Assembly: GCF_003151075.1 (NCBI RefSeq) | Contig: NZ_CP029482.1 | Location: forward strand, 6,478,001-6,542,000 | Reading direction: 5' to 3' | Source: Pseudomonas sp. 31-12 | Lineage (GTDB): Bacteria; Pseudomonadota; Gammaproteobacteria; Pseudomonadales; Pseudomonadaceae | DNA: 64,000 nt | Shown: positions 35,124 to 44,385 of the stretch, piece after piece | How positions within the stretch are numbered: position 1 is the stretch's first letter | Layout: each line of letters opens with the position of its first letter | Notes under the pieces: model-generated | Database searches by the model: none | The model's input: the letters and a program-made list of their open reading frames with translations, nothing else | Told to the model about the DNA's origin: nothing | Made by a program: the position numbers and the translations under genes

Positions 35124-36097
35124 CCGAGCCCCTCAACGACCCTGCGTCCTACCCCGCCTCATGGGCCAATCGTTTCACGCTTGGAGACTGGAATACCCGG
35201 GCCTCGGTGCGCATCAGCGACCACGCCTATCAACTGCCCTCGGACCTGGGACGGCAACTGGAAACCCGCCACTGGTTTCCGCCATCCTTTTTGCCTTACC
35301 TGAAACACCCGGCGGTCAAAGCGGCCGGCAGTTCGATTGTTCATCGCCTGACCGCCAATCATCTGGTGTATTTCCTCGACTACACCACCCTGCTCGAACA
35401 CCGCATCGTCAACCGATCCGTGGAAACCATCGTCCACAACGAACTGGGTATTTCCATCCCCCCTCGGATGAAAACCGCCGCGCTGCAGCTTTACACCGAC
35501 GAGGCTTATCACGCGCTGTTCTCCAACACCCTCGCCGAGCAGATTGCCGACATTTACGGCATGACTGATCGCCCGGTCATGCCCCAGCGGATTGCCCGGC
35601 TGAACGCCCTGATCGACCGCACACCGGACAAGCACAAGGCACTGGCGTGGTTTCTCGTCGGCTTCGTCTCGGAAACGATTATTGCCAAGGAACTGCTCGA
35701 CGTTTGCCGCGACACATTGGTCAGTAGCGTTCAGGAAATGCTTCGGGACCACCTTGCCGACGAGGCACGGCACAGTCGCTACTTTTGCGAAGTATTCCAT
35801 TATCTGTGGTTGCAACTGAGCTGCGGCCAACGCACGTTCACCGCCAGGCTGCTCCTGGAAATCCTGCTGGTTTTCTTTGAAGTCGATGAACGCTGGCTTG
35901 GCGAAAGCCTGTGCAGCGCCAGCCTGAGCGAAACGTCTGTCGCGCAAATCCTTTGTGATCTGACCGGCCCGCAAGCACAGCGCCTGCGCGCCCGGTCGGG
36001 TGCAAGTGCCACGCTGGACGCCATGAAAAAAGCGGGCTTCTTCGATCTGCCTGCCAATCGGCAACTTTTCTACAGGGCAGGGCTTCTCGATGAATGA
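35120..36097 (+). CDS. AurF-type di-iron oxygenase
   Basis: This 325-residue helical protein has the seven-ligand di-iron set of AurF-type N-oxygenases: Glu102 (SVETIVHNELG), Glu128 and His131 (TDEAYHALF), Glu185 (FVSETIIAKELL), His211, Glu215 and His218 (RDHLADEARHSRYF). The extra His211, four residues before the second ExxH, is a hallmark of AurF and CmlI, which oxidise aromatic amines to nitro groups. The spacing follows AurF closely. It is encoded between a SagB dehydrogenase and an MFS exporter with overlaps of four and eight bases. The likely role is oxidation of the peptide or a fragment of it, perhaps at an amine nitrogen. Confidence 0.85.
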   Translation: MTEPLNDPASYPASWANRFTLGDWNTRASVRISDHAYQLPSDLGRQLETRHWFPPSFLPYLKHPAVKAAGSSIVHRLTANHLVYFLDYTTLLEHRIVNRSVETIVHNELGISIPPRMKTAALQLYTDEAYHALFSNTLAEQIADIYGMTDRPVMPQRIARLNALIDRTPDKHKALAWFLVGFVSETIIAKELLDVCRDTLVSSVQEMLRDHLADEARHSRYFCEVFHYLWLQLSCGQRTFTARLLLEILLVFFEVDERWLGESLCSASLSETSVAQILCDLTGPQAQRLRARSGASATLDAMKKAGFFDLPANRQLFYRAGLLDE

Positions 36098-37298
36098 CAG
36101 AAACCGTGTAGCCCGTGTCGCACAACATCGTGTCATGGTCATTCTGTTGATGACCATGACACTGCTAGGCGTTTTCCCCCTGGATGTGGTGCTTCCGTCC
36201 TTTCCCGATCTTTCCGACTACTTTCGGACCTCGCCGTCCGATATCGCCCTGTCCGTCAGCCTGTTCGCCATTGGCCTGGCGTTATCCGTGGTGCTGGTCG
36301 GACCGCTGTCAGACTTGTGGGGGCGCAAGAAGCTGCTACTGGCCGGTATCGCAATCGCGGTGATCGGTGCGGCGGGGTGCGTGGCGTCCCGCGAGTACAG
36401 CTGGTTTCTGTTCTTTCGGGTGATCCAGGCCGTGGGTTGCGGATCGTTCGTCCTGTCACAGGCACTGGTTCAGGATCTGTTCGTTGGCAAGGAACAGGAG
36501 CGAATCAGAATCTGGATGGTGACCGGCGGCGGGGTGTTCATTTCGATTTCGCCGCTGCTGGGGACGTGGTTGCAATTGCAGTTGGGCTGGCAGGGCAGCT
36601 TTTATGTGTTTATCACCCTGGCTGTCATTGTCTGGCTTAAAGCCTTTTTCCTGCTCAGGGAAAACTCGCACCTGCACAACCCGACACCTGAACGAATTTT
36701 CAGTGCCTATTGGCGGGTGTGCTCGGATGTTCGTTTCATGGGTTACTGGTTGATTTCAGCCTTGGCCTTCGCCTGCCATTTCTCGTTCATCGTCACTTCA
36801 CCAATCATTTTCATGGAGCGGCTGGCGCTTTCACCTTACGAGTTTGCCTGGGCGTTGCTGCTGTATGGCGTGGCCTATGTGTTTGGAGGGATTGTCGCCA
36901 GCGCCCTGCATCGGCGGCTGCAGGCCAACACGCAGATAGTCATTGGCCTGGTACTGATCGCTTTGTCCGGGCTGGTCATGCTGTGGTTGGCGGAACAGTT
37001 CGGGCTCACTGCGGCGGTGGTGCTGATACCCATGCTGATTTGTACGGCAGGCACCACCATTGCCAGACCCATCGCCAACTCCAAAGCCATGAGTCTCTAC
37101 CCACAGAATGCCGGAACCTCTACATCGGTCGGCGGCGTGTTGATTTTCATGTCCGGCGGCGTGATCAGCGTGGTGATCAACCTCGCCTCCGAAGATTTGA
37201 CCACAGCGCTGGCCCTGTGCTTCCTGACCTTGAGTGCCACGGGTCTCGGCTTGAATGTACTGATTACACGACGGCATCTGGCGCTGAACCCGGGCTGA
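36090..37298 (+). CDS. MFS exporter, Bcr/CflA-like
   Basis: This 402-residue major facilitator has about 12 membrane helices. Motif A appears as GPLSDLWGRKKLLLAG between helices 2 and 3, and the drug-export block FRVIQAVGCGSFVLSQALVQDLF follows in helix 4, as in the Bcr/CflA drug/H+ antiporter branch. The start lies eight bases inside the oxygenase gene. As the last gene of the cassette it most likely exports the modified product and gives self-protection. I see no dedicated terminator in the 258 bases before ilvD, which hold no other feature I can support. Confidence 0.88.
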   Translation: MNDRNRVARVAQHRVMVILLMTMTLLGVFPLDVVLPSFPDLSDYFRTSPSDIALSVSLFAIGLALSVVLVGPLSDLWGRKKLLLAGIAIAVIGAAGCVASREYSWFLFFRVIQAVGCGSFVLSQALVQDLFVGKEQERIRIWMVTGGGVFISISPLLGTWLQLQLGWQGSFYVFITLAVIVWLKAFFLLRENSHLHNPTPERIFSAYWRVCSDVRFMGYWLISALAFACHFSFIVTSPIIFMERLALSPYEFAWALLLYGVAYVFGGIVASALHRRLQANTQIVIGLVLIALSGLVMLWLAEQFGLTAAVVLIPMLICTAGTTIARPIANSKAMSLYPQNAGTSTSVGGVLIFMSGGVISVVINLASEDLTTALALCFLTLSATGLGLNVLITRRHLALNPG

Positions 37299-37556
37299 AA
37301 CCTGCCAGTCGTCATCCCGCACGTTGTGTCAGCGCCGGATCAACGCTTCCCGGCATTCCCTCCTGACGCCAGCCGTGTAGAATCGCGACATTCATCGCCA
37401 GTCATCCCCCGGCGGGTTTATGAGCTCAAGCTGAAGCGCGCGGCGATCCCGCAAAGTTATCGGCAACTTCCGGACACACGGCCATTTCTGGGTGTTCCAG
37501 ACGTCAATAGAAGCTCACTTCCCTTTTGATACCTGATTAGCCGCCCGGAGTGCTTC

Positions 37557-39398
37557 ATGCCTGATTACCGCTCGAAAACATCCACCCATGGCCGCAACAT
37601 GGCCGGCGCCCGCGCACTGTGGCGCGCCACGGGGATGAAAGATGACGACTTCAAAAAGCCGATCATCGCCATTGCCAACTCGTTCACCCAATTCGTACCG
37701 GGCCACGTCCACCTCAAGGACCTCGGCCAGCTGGTCGCCCGCGAAATCGAACGCGCCGGTGGTGTAGCGAAAGAATTCAACACCATCGCCGTGGATGACG
37801 GCATCGCCATGGGTCACGACGGCATGCTCTATTCGCTGCCGAGCCGCGAGATCATCGCTGACTCCGTCGAGTACATGGTCAACGCCCACTGCGCCGACGC
37901 CATCGTCTGCATTTCCAACTGCGACAAGATCACCCCCGGCATGCTGATGGCGTCTCTGCGCCTGAACATCCCGGTGATCTTCGTTTCCGGCGGCCCGATG
38001 GAAGCCGGCAAGACCAAACTGGCCAGCCACGGTCTCGACCTCGTCGACGCCATGGTCATCGCCGCCGACTCCAGCGCTTCTGACGAGAAAGTCGCTGAGT
38101 ACGAGCGCAGCGCCTGCCCGACCTGTGGTTCGTGCTCCGGCATGTTCACCGCCAACTCGATGAACTGCCTGGTCGAAGCCCTGGGCCTGGCGTTGCCGGG
38201 CAACGGTTCGACCCTGGCCACCCACAGCGACCGCGAACAGCTGTTCCTGCAGGCCGGTCGCACCATCGTCGAGTTGTGCAAACGTTATTACGGCGAGAAC
38301 GACGAATCGGTATTGCCGCGCAACATTGCCAACTTCAAGGCGTTCGAAAACGCCATGACCCTGGACATCGCCATGGGCGGCTCCACCAACACCATCCTGC
38401 ATTTGCTGGCCGCCGCCCAGGAAGCCGAGATCGATTTCGACCTGCGCGACATCGACCGTCTCTCCCGCCACGTGCCGCAACTGTGCAAAGTCGCGCCGAA
38501 CATCCAGAAGTACCACATGGAAGACGTGCACCGTGCCGGCGGGATCTTCAGCATCCTCGGTTCCCTGGCCCGTGGAGGTCTGCTGCACACCGACCTGCCG
38601 ACCGTGCACAGCAAAACCCTGGCCGAAGGCATTGCCAAGTGGGACATCACCCAGACCGACGACGAAGCCGTGCATCACTTCTTCAAGGCCGGCCCTGCGG
38701 GCATCCCGACACAAACCGCGTTCAGCCAGTCGACCCGCTGGGAAACCCTGGACGACGACCGTGAAAACGGCTGCATCCGGAGCGTCGAACACGCCTACTC
38801 GAAAGAAGGCGGCCTGGCCGTTCTCTACGGCAACATCGCGCTGGATGGTTGCGTGGTGAAAACCGCAGGCGTCGACGAATCGATCCACGTGTTCGAAGGC
38901 AACGCGAAAATCTTCGAAAGCCAGGACAGCGCCGTACGCGGCATCCTCGCTGACGAAGTAAAAGCCGGCGACATCGTGATCATCCGTTACGAAGGCCCGA
39001 AAGGCGGCCCGGGCATGCAGGAAATGCTCTACCCGACGTCGTACCTGAAATCCAAAGGCTTGGGCAAAGCCTGCGCCCTGCTCACCGACGGTCGCTTCTC
39101 CGGCGGCACCTCGGGCCTGTCCATCGGCCACGCTTCGCCAGAAGCCGCTGCAGGCGGCGCGATTGGTCTGGTGCAGGACGGCGACAAAGTGCTGATCGAC
39201 ATTCCGAACCGCTCGATCAACCTGTTGATCAGCGACGAAGAAATGGCCGGGCGCCGCGCCGAGCAGGATCAGAAAGGCTGGAAGCCTGTGGAAAAACGTC
39301 CGCGTAAAGTGACCACTGCGCTGAAGGCCTACGCTCTGCTGGCAACCAGCGCCGACAAGGGTGCCGTGCGTAACAAGGCGATGCTCGACGGGCTGTAA
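37557..39398 (+). CDS. ilvD: Dihydroxy-acid dehydratase
   Basis: IlvD dehydrates 2,3-dihydroxy-isovalerate and -methylvalerate to the keto acids of valine and isoleucine, using an iron-sulfur cluster and Mg2+. The 613-residue protein is the long bacterial form. It has [21 protein letters not shown] at the start, the cluster cysteines in [13 protein letters not shown] and [20 protein letters not shown], and the C-terminal [22 protein letters not shown] signature. The sequence is complete. A strong terminator follows. Confidence 0.98.
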   Translation: MPDYRSKTSTHGRNMAGARALWRATGMKDDDFKKPIIAIANSFTQFVPGHVHLKDLGQLVAREIERAGGVAKEFNTIAVDDGIAMGHDGMLYSLPSREIIADSVEYMVNAHCADAIVCISNCDKITPGMLMASLRLNIPVIFVSGGPMEAGKTKLASHGLDLVDAMVIAADSSASDEKVAEYERSACPTCGSCSGMFTANSMNCLVEALGLALPGNGSTLATHSDREQLFLQAGRTIVELCKRYYGENDESVLPRNIANFKAFENAMTLDIAMGGSTNTILHLLAAAQEAEIDFDLRDIDRLSRHVPQLCKVAPNIQKYHMEDVHRAGGIFSILGSLARGGLLHTDLPTVHSKTLAEGIAKWDITQTDDEAVHHFFKAGPAGIPTQTAFSQSTRWETLDDDRENGCIRSVEHAYSKEGGLAVLYGNIALDGCVVKTAGVDESIHVFEGNAKIFESQDSAVRGILADEVKAGDIVIIRYEGPKGGPGMQEMLYPTSYLKSKGLGKACALLTDGRFSGGTSGLSIGHASPEAAAGGAIGLVQDGDKVLIDIPNRSINLLISDEEMAGRRAEQDQKGWKPVEKRPRKVTTALKAYALLATSADKGAVRNKAMLDGL

Positions 39399-39413
39399 GT
39401 CTTAACCGTTGAA

Positions 39414-39448
39414 CAAAAAATGCCCCGCCAAGCGCGGGGCATTTTTTT
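39414..39448 (+). terminator. Intrinsic terminator after ilvD
   Basis: TGCCCCGC (39421-39428) pairs with GCGGGGCA (39434-39441) over five bases, followed by seven Ts, with six As before it. It is a canonical terminator. Confidence 0.92.
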
Positions 39449-39463
39449 GTGGCCAACTCGGTC

Positions 39464-39559
39464 AAATGTGGGAGCGGGCTTGCTCGTGAAAGCGGTGTAT
39501 CAGTCGACATCAATGTCGGATGTGACGACCTCTTCGCGAGCAAGCCCGCTCCCACATTT
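39464..39559. repeat. REP pair (REPIN), GAGCAAGCCCG subtype
   Basis: AAATGTGGGAGCGGGCTTGC and the inverted GAGCAAGCCCGCTCCCACAT flank ~40 bases between the ilvD terminator and the end of the phosphatase gene. Confidence 0.88.
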
Positions 39560-39595
39560 GTTCCGTGTTGCCAGTGAGAGTGAGCTTGGCCTCGC

Positions 39596-40651
39596 TTACT
39601 GAATTTCTTCAGGCTTGACGATCACCCAGTTCTTGTCCGCCGTCACGGGTAACCCTTCCTTGGCCTGAGCCGCGGCGTGCTTGGCCATCATGCCGTTAAT
39701 CTGGGTCATGTATTTGTCCTTGCGGTTGACCCACAAGTGGATGCCGCCCTTGGCCACGTCGACGCTGTGGAACAGCATGAAACCGTCGCTGGTCGGAGTG
39801 TCGCCGCCCACCAGCACCGGTTTTTTCCATTCATCGATATAGGTCAGGATCGCCGCTTGTTTACCCGCCATCCAGGTTGCCGGGGTCCACAGGTACGGGG
39901 TCAGTTCGAGGCCGAGGTTGGCTTTCTCGTCATACTTGCCCGCGGTGATTTGCTTGCGTGCCGTGGTCAACTCGCCCGACTTCGGGTCCTTGAGCAACAG
40001 ACTCACACCAATGACGTTTTGCGGTTTCACGTTGTAGCCGTACTTCGGATCGGAAGCGACCATGCGCACCAGCTCTTCGGAGGCGGCGGTCATCACGTAG
40101 ACCTCGATGCCGTTCTCCATCAGCTTGTTGTAGAGCTCTTTCTGACCGGTGAAGATTTTCGGCGGGTTGACGTCGAGGTTCTTCACCACATCGCCTTCGT
40201 AATAAGTGGCCGGCACTGGTTTGCCCGAAGCCATCAGCTCATCGACGTAGCCTTTGAGTTCCTGGAGGGTGAAACCGGAGAACACTTGGGCGACCCATGG
40301 ATAGCAAACCATGTCGTCGAGTTCGCAGAGGCGATAGTAGTAGCTGAACAGGCTTTCCTTATGGTCGGCGGTGTCCTTGAACGGAATCAGTTTCAGGGAG
40401 GGGTCGAGTTTCTCGCGGGTGATCAGGCCCTTGTTTTCCATGTACGGCAGCAACGACTCTTCGAGGTCGTAGCGGTAACTGGTGTTGTCCATGTCGAACA
40501 CCGCGTAGTTACCTTTGTTGGCGTTGGCCGCAATCATCGCGTCCAGCGCCTTGGCCTGATCGGCTGGCCAGTGTTTCAAATCCGTGGCAAAGGCTTGGCC
40601 GGCAAGTCCAAGACACAGTGCGGCAGCCAGAAATTTCGGTGCGAGCTTCAT
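39596..40651 (-). CDS. pchP: Phosphorylcholine phosphatase-like HAD enzyme
   Basis: This 351-residue exported HAD hydrolase has a signal peptide (MKLAPKFLAAALCLGLAGQAFA). Motif I is YAVFDMDNTSYRYDLEE with the nucleophile Asp, motif II lies in VYVMTAASEELVRMVAS, and motif IV in VLVGGDTPTSDGFMLF. DMDNTSYR and the overall length match Pseudomonas phosphorylcholine phosphatase (PchP), the periplasmic enzyme that releases choline from phosphorylcholine produced by phospholipase C. Choline or betaine regulatory genes are not adjacent here. A different acid phosphatase specificity cannot be excluded. Confidence 0.8.
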   Translation of the reverse strand: MKLAPKFLAAALCLGLAGQAFATDLKHWPADQAKALDAMIAANANKGNYAVFDMDNTSYRYDLEESLLPYMENKGLITREKLDPSLKLIPFKDTADHKESLFSYYYRLCELDDMVCYPWVAQVFSGFTLQELKGYVDELMASGKPVPATYYEGDVVKNLDVNPPKIFTGQKELYNKLMENGIEVYVMTAASEELVRMVASDPKYGYNVKPQNVIGVSLLLKDPKSGELTTARKQITAGKYDEKANLGLELTPYLWTPATWMAGKQAAILTYIDEWKKPVLVGGDTPTSDGFMLFHSVDVAKGGIHLWVNRKDKYMTQINGMMAKHAAAQAKEGLPVTADKNWVIVKPEEIQ

Positions 40652-40893
40652 CGGCGGTTTCTCCCTGATCCAAAGATATCGACGCTAACAAATAAGTGTG
40701 ACAGCTCTCGTCTGCCAGCGACTGCTCACGTCCCTTTCACGCCAAGTGCATCCCCGACAACGACATCGGCTTATTCCAAAAACGACGGATTCCATACGTT
40801 TTCGGTATTAATTCATTGCAAATCAAGCTGTTAGGCTTGCCGGTTCGCAGCTGCCCCGGAAGGTGGCTGGCACAAGTCTCTCTCGGAGTTCAC

Positions 40894-42285
40894 ATGAATC
40901 TGCCGCTGATCCTCAATCTGCTGGTATTCCTCGCCCTGCTCTTTGGCTTGGCGCAAACCCGTCATACGGCGTGGAGCTTAGCTAAAAAAGTCCTGCTCGC
41001 ATTGGTGTTGGGCGTGGTGTTCGGTGTGGCGCTGCACACGATTTACGGTGCCGGCAACCCGGTGCTGAAAGCCTCGATCGGCTGGTTCGATCTGGTGGGC
41101 AACGGTTACGTGCAGTTGCTGCAAATGATCGTCATCCCGCTGGTGTTCGCCTCGATCCTCAGCGCCGTGGCCCGTCTGCACAACGCCTCGTCGCTGGGCA
41201 AGATCAGCTTCCTGACCATCGGCACGCTGTTGTTCACCACTGCCATCGCGGCGCTGATCGGTATCGGCCTGACCAACCTCTTCGGTCTGACCGCCGAAGG
41301 CCTGGTGGCCGGAACACAGGAAATGGCCCGTCTGCAAGCCATTCAGAACGATTATGCGGGCAAGGTTGCCGACCTGAATGTGCCGCAGCTGCTGCTGTCA
41401 TTCATTCCGCAAAACCCGTTCGCCGACCTCGCCCGCGCCAAGCCGACCTCGATCATCAGCGTGGTGATCTTCGCGGCGTTCCTCGGTGTCGCGGCGCTGC
41501 AACTGCTCAAGGATGACGTCGAGAAAGGTCAGAAAGTGATCAACGCAATCGACACCCTGCAGGCCTGGGTGATGCGTCTGGTGCGTCTGGTGATGAAGCT
41601 GACCCCGTACGGCGTCCTGGCGCTGATGACCAAAGTGGTCGCCGGTTCCAACCTGCAAGACATCATCAAGCTCGGCAGTTTTGTGGTGGTTTCCTACATC
41701 GGCCTGGGCCTGATGTTTGTGGTCCATGGCCTGCTGGTGTCGGCGGCCGGGATCAACCCGCTGCGGTTCTTCCGCAAGATCTGGCCGGTGCTGACGTTTG
41801 CGTTCACCAGCCGTTCGAGCGCGGCGACGATTCCGCTGAGCATCGAAGCGCAGACCAGCCGCCTGGGTATCCCGCAGTCCATCGCCAGTTTCGCCGCTTC
41901 GTTCGGCGCGACCATTGGCCAGAACGGCTGTGCCGGTCTGTACCCGGCGATGTTGGCGGTGATGGTGGCGCCGACTGTCGGCATCAACCCGCTGGACCCG
42001 CTGTGGATCGCGACGCTGGTGGCGATTGTGACCTTGAGTTCGGCCGGTGTGGCGGGCGTGGGCGGTGGCGCGACGTTTGCTGCGCTGATCGTGCTGCCGG
42101 CGATGGGTTTGCCGGTGTCATTGGTGGCGCTGCTGATTTCGGTTGAGCCGCTGATCGATATGGGCCGCACGGCGTTGAACGTGAGTGGTTCGATTACGGC
42201 GGGGGCGATTACCAGCCAGATGATGCAGCAGACGGATAAAGAGCTGCTGGGGGCGGATGAGCATGCGGAGTTGGCGCACGCTTAA
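40894..42285 (+). CDS. tcyP: L-cystine:cation symporter TcyP
   Basis: This 463-residue dicarboxylate/amino acid:cation symporter (DAACS) family protein has the length of E. coli TcyP (YdjN) and closely follows its N-terminal sequence ([43 protein letters not shown]). ATG 40894 begins the family-like MNLPLILN. The substrate-site serine-rich loop is [51 protein letters not shown]. It would import L-cystine with Na+ or H+ as a sulfur source. It is divergent from pchP, with 242 bases between them. Confidence 0.88.
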   Translation: MNLPLILNLLVFLALLFGLAQTRHTAWSLAKKVLLALVLGVVFGVALHTIYGAGNPVLKASIGWFDLVGNGYVQLLQMIVIPLVFASILSAVARLHNASSLGKISFLTIGTLLFTTAIAALIGIGLTNLFGLTAEGLVAGTQEMARLQAIQNDYAGKVADLNVPQLLLSFIPQNPFADLARAKPTSIISVVIFAAFLGVAALQLLKDDVEKGQKVINAIDTLQAWVMRLVRLVMKLTPYGVLALMTKVVAGSNLQDIIKLGSFVVVSYIGLGLMFVVHGLLVSAAGINPLRFFRKIWPVLTFAFTSRSSAATIPLSIEAQTSRLGIPQSIASFAASFGATIGQNGCAGLYPAMLAVMVAPTVGINPLDPLWIATLVAIVTLSSAGVAGVGGGATFAALIVLPAMGLPVSLVALLISVEPLIDMGRTALNVSGSITAGAITSQMMQQTDKELLGADEHAELAHA

Positions 42286-42308
42286 ATTCTTCAGCGCCTG
42301 ATCTGGCC

Positions 42309-42404
42309 TCATCGCCAGCAGGCTGGCTCCCACAGGGATTTGGGGTGTTCACACAATCTGTGTTTCACCTCAAACCCACTGTGGGAGCCAGCCTGCTGGC
42401 GATG
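42309..42404. repeat. REP pair (REPIN), CCAGC subtype
   Basis: ATCGCCAGCAGGCTGGCTCC and the inverted GAGCCAGCCTGCTGGCGATG flank ~40 bases between convergent tcyP and folA. Confidence 0.88.
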
Positions 42405-42407
42405 CTT

Positions 42408-42920
42408 TCAGGCCTTTTCCCAAACTTCAAAGTTGTACGCTGGTTTGTCGCCTTCAGCCGGATTCGGGGTGTTGGACACCAATGTCCACTGCGTCAAATC
42501 AAACTCCGGAAACCACGCGTCCCCTTCCGGGCTCAACGCCACGCGCGTCAAATACAGCCGATCCGCCTGCGCCAACCCCTGCGCATATAACTGCGCCCCG
42601 CCAATCAACATCACCTCATCGACGCCCTGCTCGTTCGCCCATTCCTGCGCGCGAACCACGGCCGCCTCCAGCGACGGATAAACTTCCGCGCCTTCCAGCA
42701 CCAGGTCCGCCTGACGGCTGACCACGATGTTCAACCGGCCCGGCAGCGGACGACCGAGGGAATCCCAGGTCTTGCGACCCATGATGATCGGCTTGCCGAG
42801 GGTGGTGGCCTTGAAGTATTTGAAGTCCCCCGGCAAGTGCCAGGGCATGCTGTTGTCGACGCCGATCACACGGTTTTCACCGAGGGCTGCGATCAGGCTG
42901 AGGGGAAGTGATTTAGTCAT
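42408..42920 (-). CDS. folA: Dihydrofolate reductase
   Basis: FolA reduces dihydrofolate to tetrahydrofolate with NADPH, recycling folate after thymidylate synthesis. The ATG at 42920 starts MTKSLPLSLIAALGENRVIG and gives 170 residues. Other motifs are NSMPWHLPGDFKYFKATTLGKPIIMGRKTWDSLGRPLPGR, VMLIGGAQLYAQGL and DAWFPEFDLTQW. The longer upstream frame is not credible. The last codons lie directly against a REP arm (stop four bases from it). thyA, its metabolic partner, is ~13 kb away on the same strand. Confidence 0.97.
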   Translation of the reverse strand: MTKSLPLSLIAALGENRVIGVDNSMPWHLPGDFKYFKATTLGKPIIMGRKTWDSLGRPLPGRLNIVVSRQADLVLEGAEVYPSLEAAVVRAQEWANEQGVDEVMLIGGAQLYAQGLAQADRLYLTRVALSPEGDAWFPEFDLTQWTLVSNTPNPAEGDKPAYNFEVWEKA

Positions 42921-43005
42921 GCCGGCGAGGATACCAGAGCCTCCCGTACCCCGATAAGCGCCACAGCGGTTATGCTCACAGCTCATTTGAGCGACGGGAT
43001 GCCGC

Positions 43006-44385
43006 GTGACGGAACTGACTCCACTGCAAAACCTCTGGCTGACCGAGACGGTGCGCCTGCGTGAAGAACACGCCGGCCCCCTGGATGATCTGGAAGCCAA
43101 CCGACTGGCCCGCAGCGCCGGCGGCGACCTGCCGACGCGGATTCAGCGTCGGGCGGTGTGGCTGGCCGAACGCGACGGCTTGGCCGACGCCCTCAAACAT
43201 TGGCTGCAAGGCGCGCGACTGGCGCTGATCGTCATGGCAGTGCTGGCCATCGTCAGTGGCGCGGGCCTGGCATTCGCCGCGCTGGGTGACGGCCAGACAC
43301 CGGTGAATGTGTTCTGGGCCCTGGGCAGTCTGCTGGGGCTCAATCTGATTCTGCTGTTGAGCTGGGCATTGGGCCTGGTGTTTGCCGGTGAACACGGCGC
43401 CAGCCTCGGACGCTTGTGGCTGTGGCTCAGCGAAAAACTCGCTCGCGATGCCAAAGCCGCGCAACTGGCGCCGGCCCTGCTGCTGTTATTGCAGCGACGC
43501 AAACTCAATCGCTGGGCGATCGGCGCGCTGGTCAACGGCTTGTGGTTGCTGGCGATGCTCAGCGCCCTGGCAATCTTGCTGACGTTGATGGCGACCCGGC
43601 GCTACGGCTTTGTCTGGGAAACCACCATTCTGCGCGGCGACACCTTCGTCGCCATGACCCAGGCTCTCGGCGCGCTGCCGGCCTTGCTCGGTTTCAGCGT
43701 ACCGAGCGTGGAGATGATCCGCGCCAGTGGCGATGCAGCGCTGAACATCGAAAGCGCCCGTCAGGCCTGGGCCGCATGGCTGGTCGGCGTGTTGCTGGTC
43801 TACGGCGTGTTGCCGCGTCTACTGCTGGCGCTGTTCTGCCGCTGGCGCTGGACCTCCGGCCAAGCCGCGTTGCGCCTGGATTTGAACCTGCCCGGTTATG
43901 CCCAACTGCGCGAACGCCTGATGCCCACCAGCGAACGCCTCGGCATCAGCGATGCCGCGCCTGCGCAACTGCATCGCGTCGAAAGCGGCGTCAGTGAGCA
44001 GCAAAGCGACGGCGCGTTGCTGGTGGCCATCGAGCTGGACGATCAACGCCCGTGGCCGCCGCCACTGCCGAAAACCGTGAACAACGCAGGCATTCTCGAC
44101 AGCCGCGAGTCGCGCAACAAACTGCTCGAACAGCTGAGCCGTTTTCCTCCGGCACGCCTGGCGATTGCCTGCGATCCGCGTCGCTCACCGGACCGTGGCA
44201 GCCTGGCCCTGATCGCCGAACTGGCGCGCAATGCCGCCGCCACCCGTGTCTGGTTGCTGCAAGCGCCGCCCGGCGAAGCACTGGATGCCGAACGCCTCGG
44301 CGACTGGCATGTGGCGCTGCAACAGCTGGACCTGCCATTCGCCGATTGCGTGCCTGTGAACTGGCTGGAGACCGGTCATGACTAA
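43006..44385 (+). CDS. DUF2868 membrane protein
   Basis: This 459-residue protein starts at GTG 43006. It has a cytoplasmic N-terminal segment with RLREEHAGPLDDLEANRLAR, two helices (ALIVMAVLAIVSGAGLAFAAL and ILLLSWALGLVFAG), another pair around WLLAMLSALAILLTLMATRRYGF and AWLVGVLLVYGVLPRLLLALF, and a soluble C-terminal part with RLAIACDPRRSPDRGSLALIAEL. It matches DUF2868, a family of unknown function that co-occurs with the DUF3482 GTPase gene. Here the two overlap by eight bases, so they probably form a membrane GTPase complex. Confidence 0.87.
   Translation: MTELTPLQNLWLTETVRLREEHAGPLDDLEANRLARSAGGDLPTRIQRRAVWLAERDGLADALKHWLQGARLALIVMAVLAIVSGAGLAFAALGDGQTPVNVFWALGSLLGLNLILLLSWALGLVFAGEHGASLGRLWLWLSEKLARDAKAAQLAPALLLLLQRRKLNRWAIGALVNGLWLLAMLSALAILLTLMATRRYGFVWETTILRGDTFVAMTQALGALPALLGFSVPSVEMIRASGDAALNIESARQAWAAWLVGVLLVYGVLPRLLLALFCRWRWTSGQAALRLDLNLPGYAQLRERLMPTSERLGISDAAPAQLHRVESGVSEQQSDGALLVAIELDDQRPWPPPLPKTVNNAGILDSRESRNKLLEQLSRFPPARLAIACDPRRSPDRGSLALIAELARNAAATRVWLLQAPPGEALDAERLGDWHVALQQLDLPFADCVPVNWLETGHD

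Noticed and set aside
37515..39131. Long open frame (538 codons) on the minus strand opposite ilvD
   Set aside because: It is a shadow of the high-GC ilvD gene; the product has no recognisable motif and ilvD is unambiguous.
42921..43100. Upstream extension of folA by 60 codons
   Set aside because: The extra part runs into the divergent DUF2868 gene and is unlike any dihydrofolate reductase.
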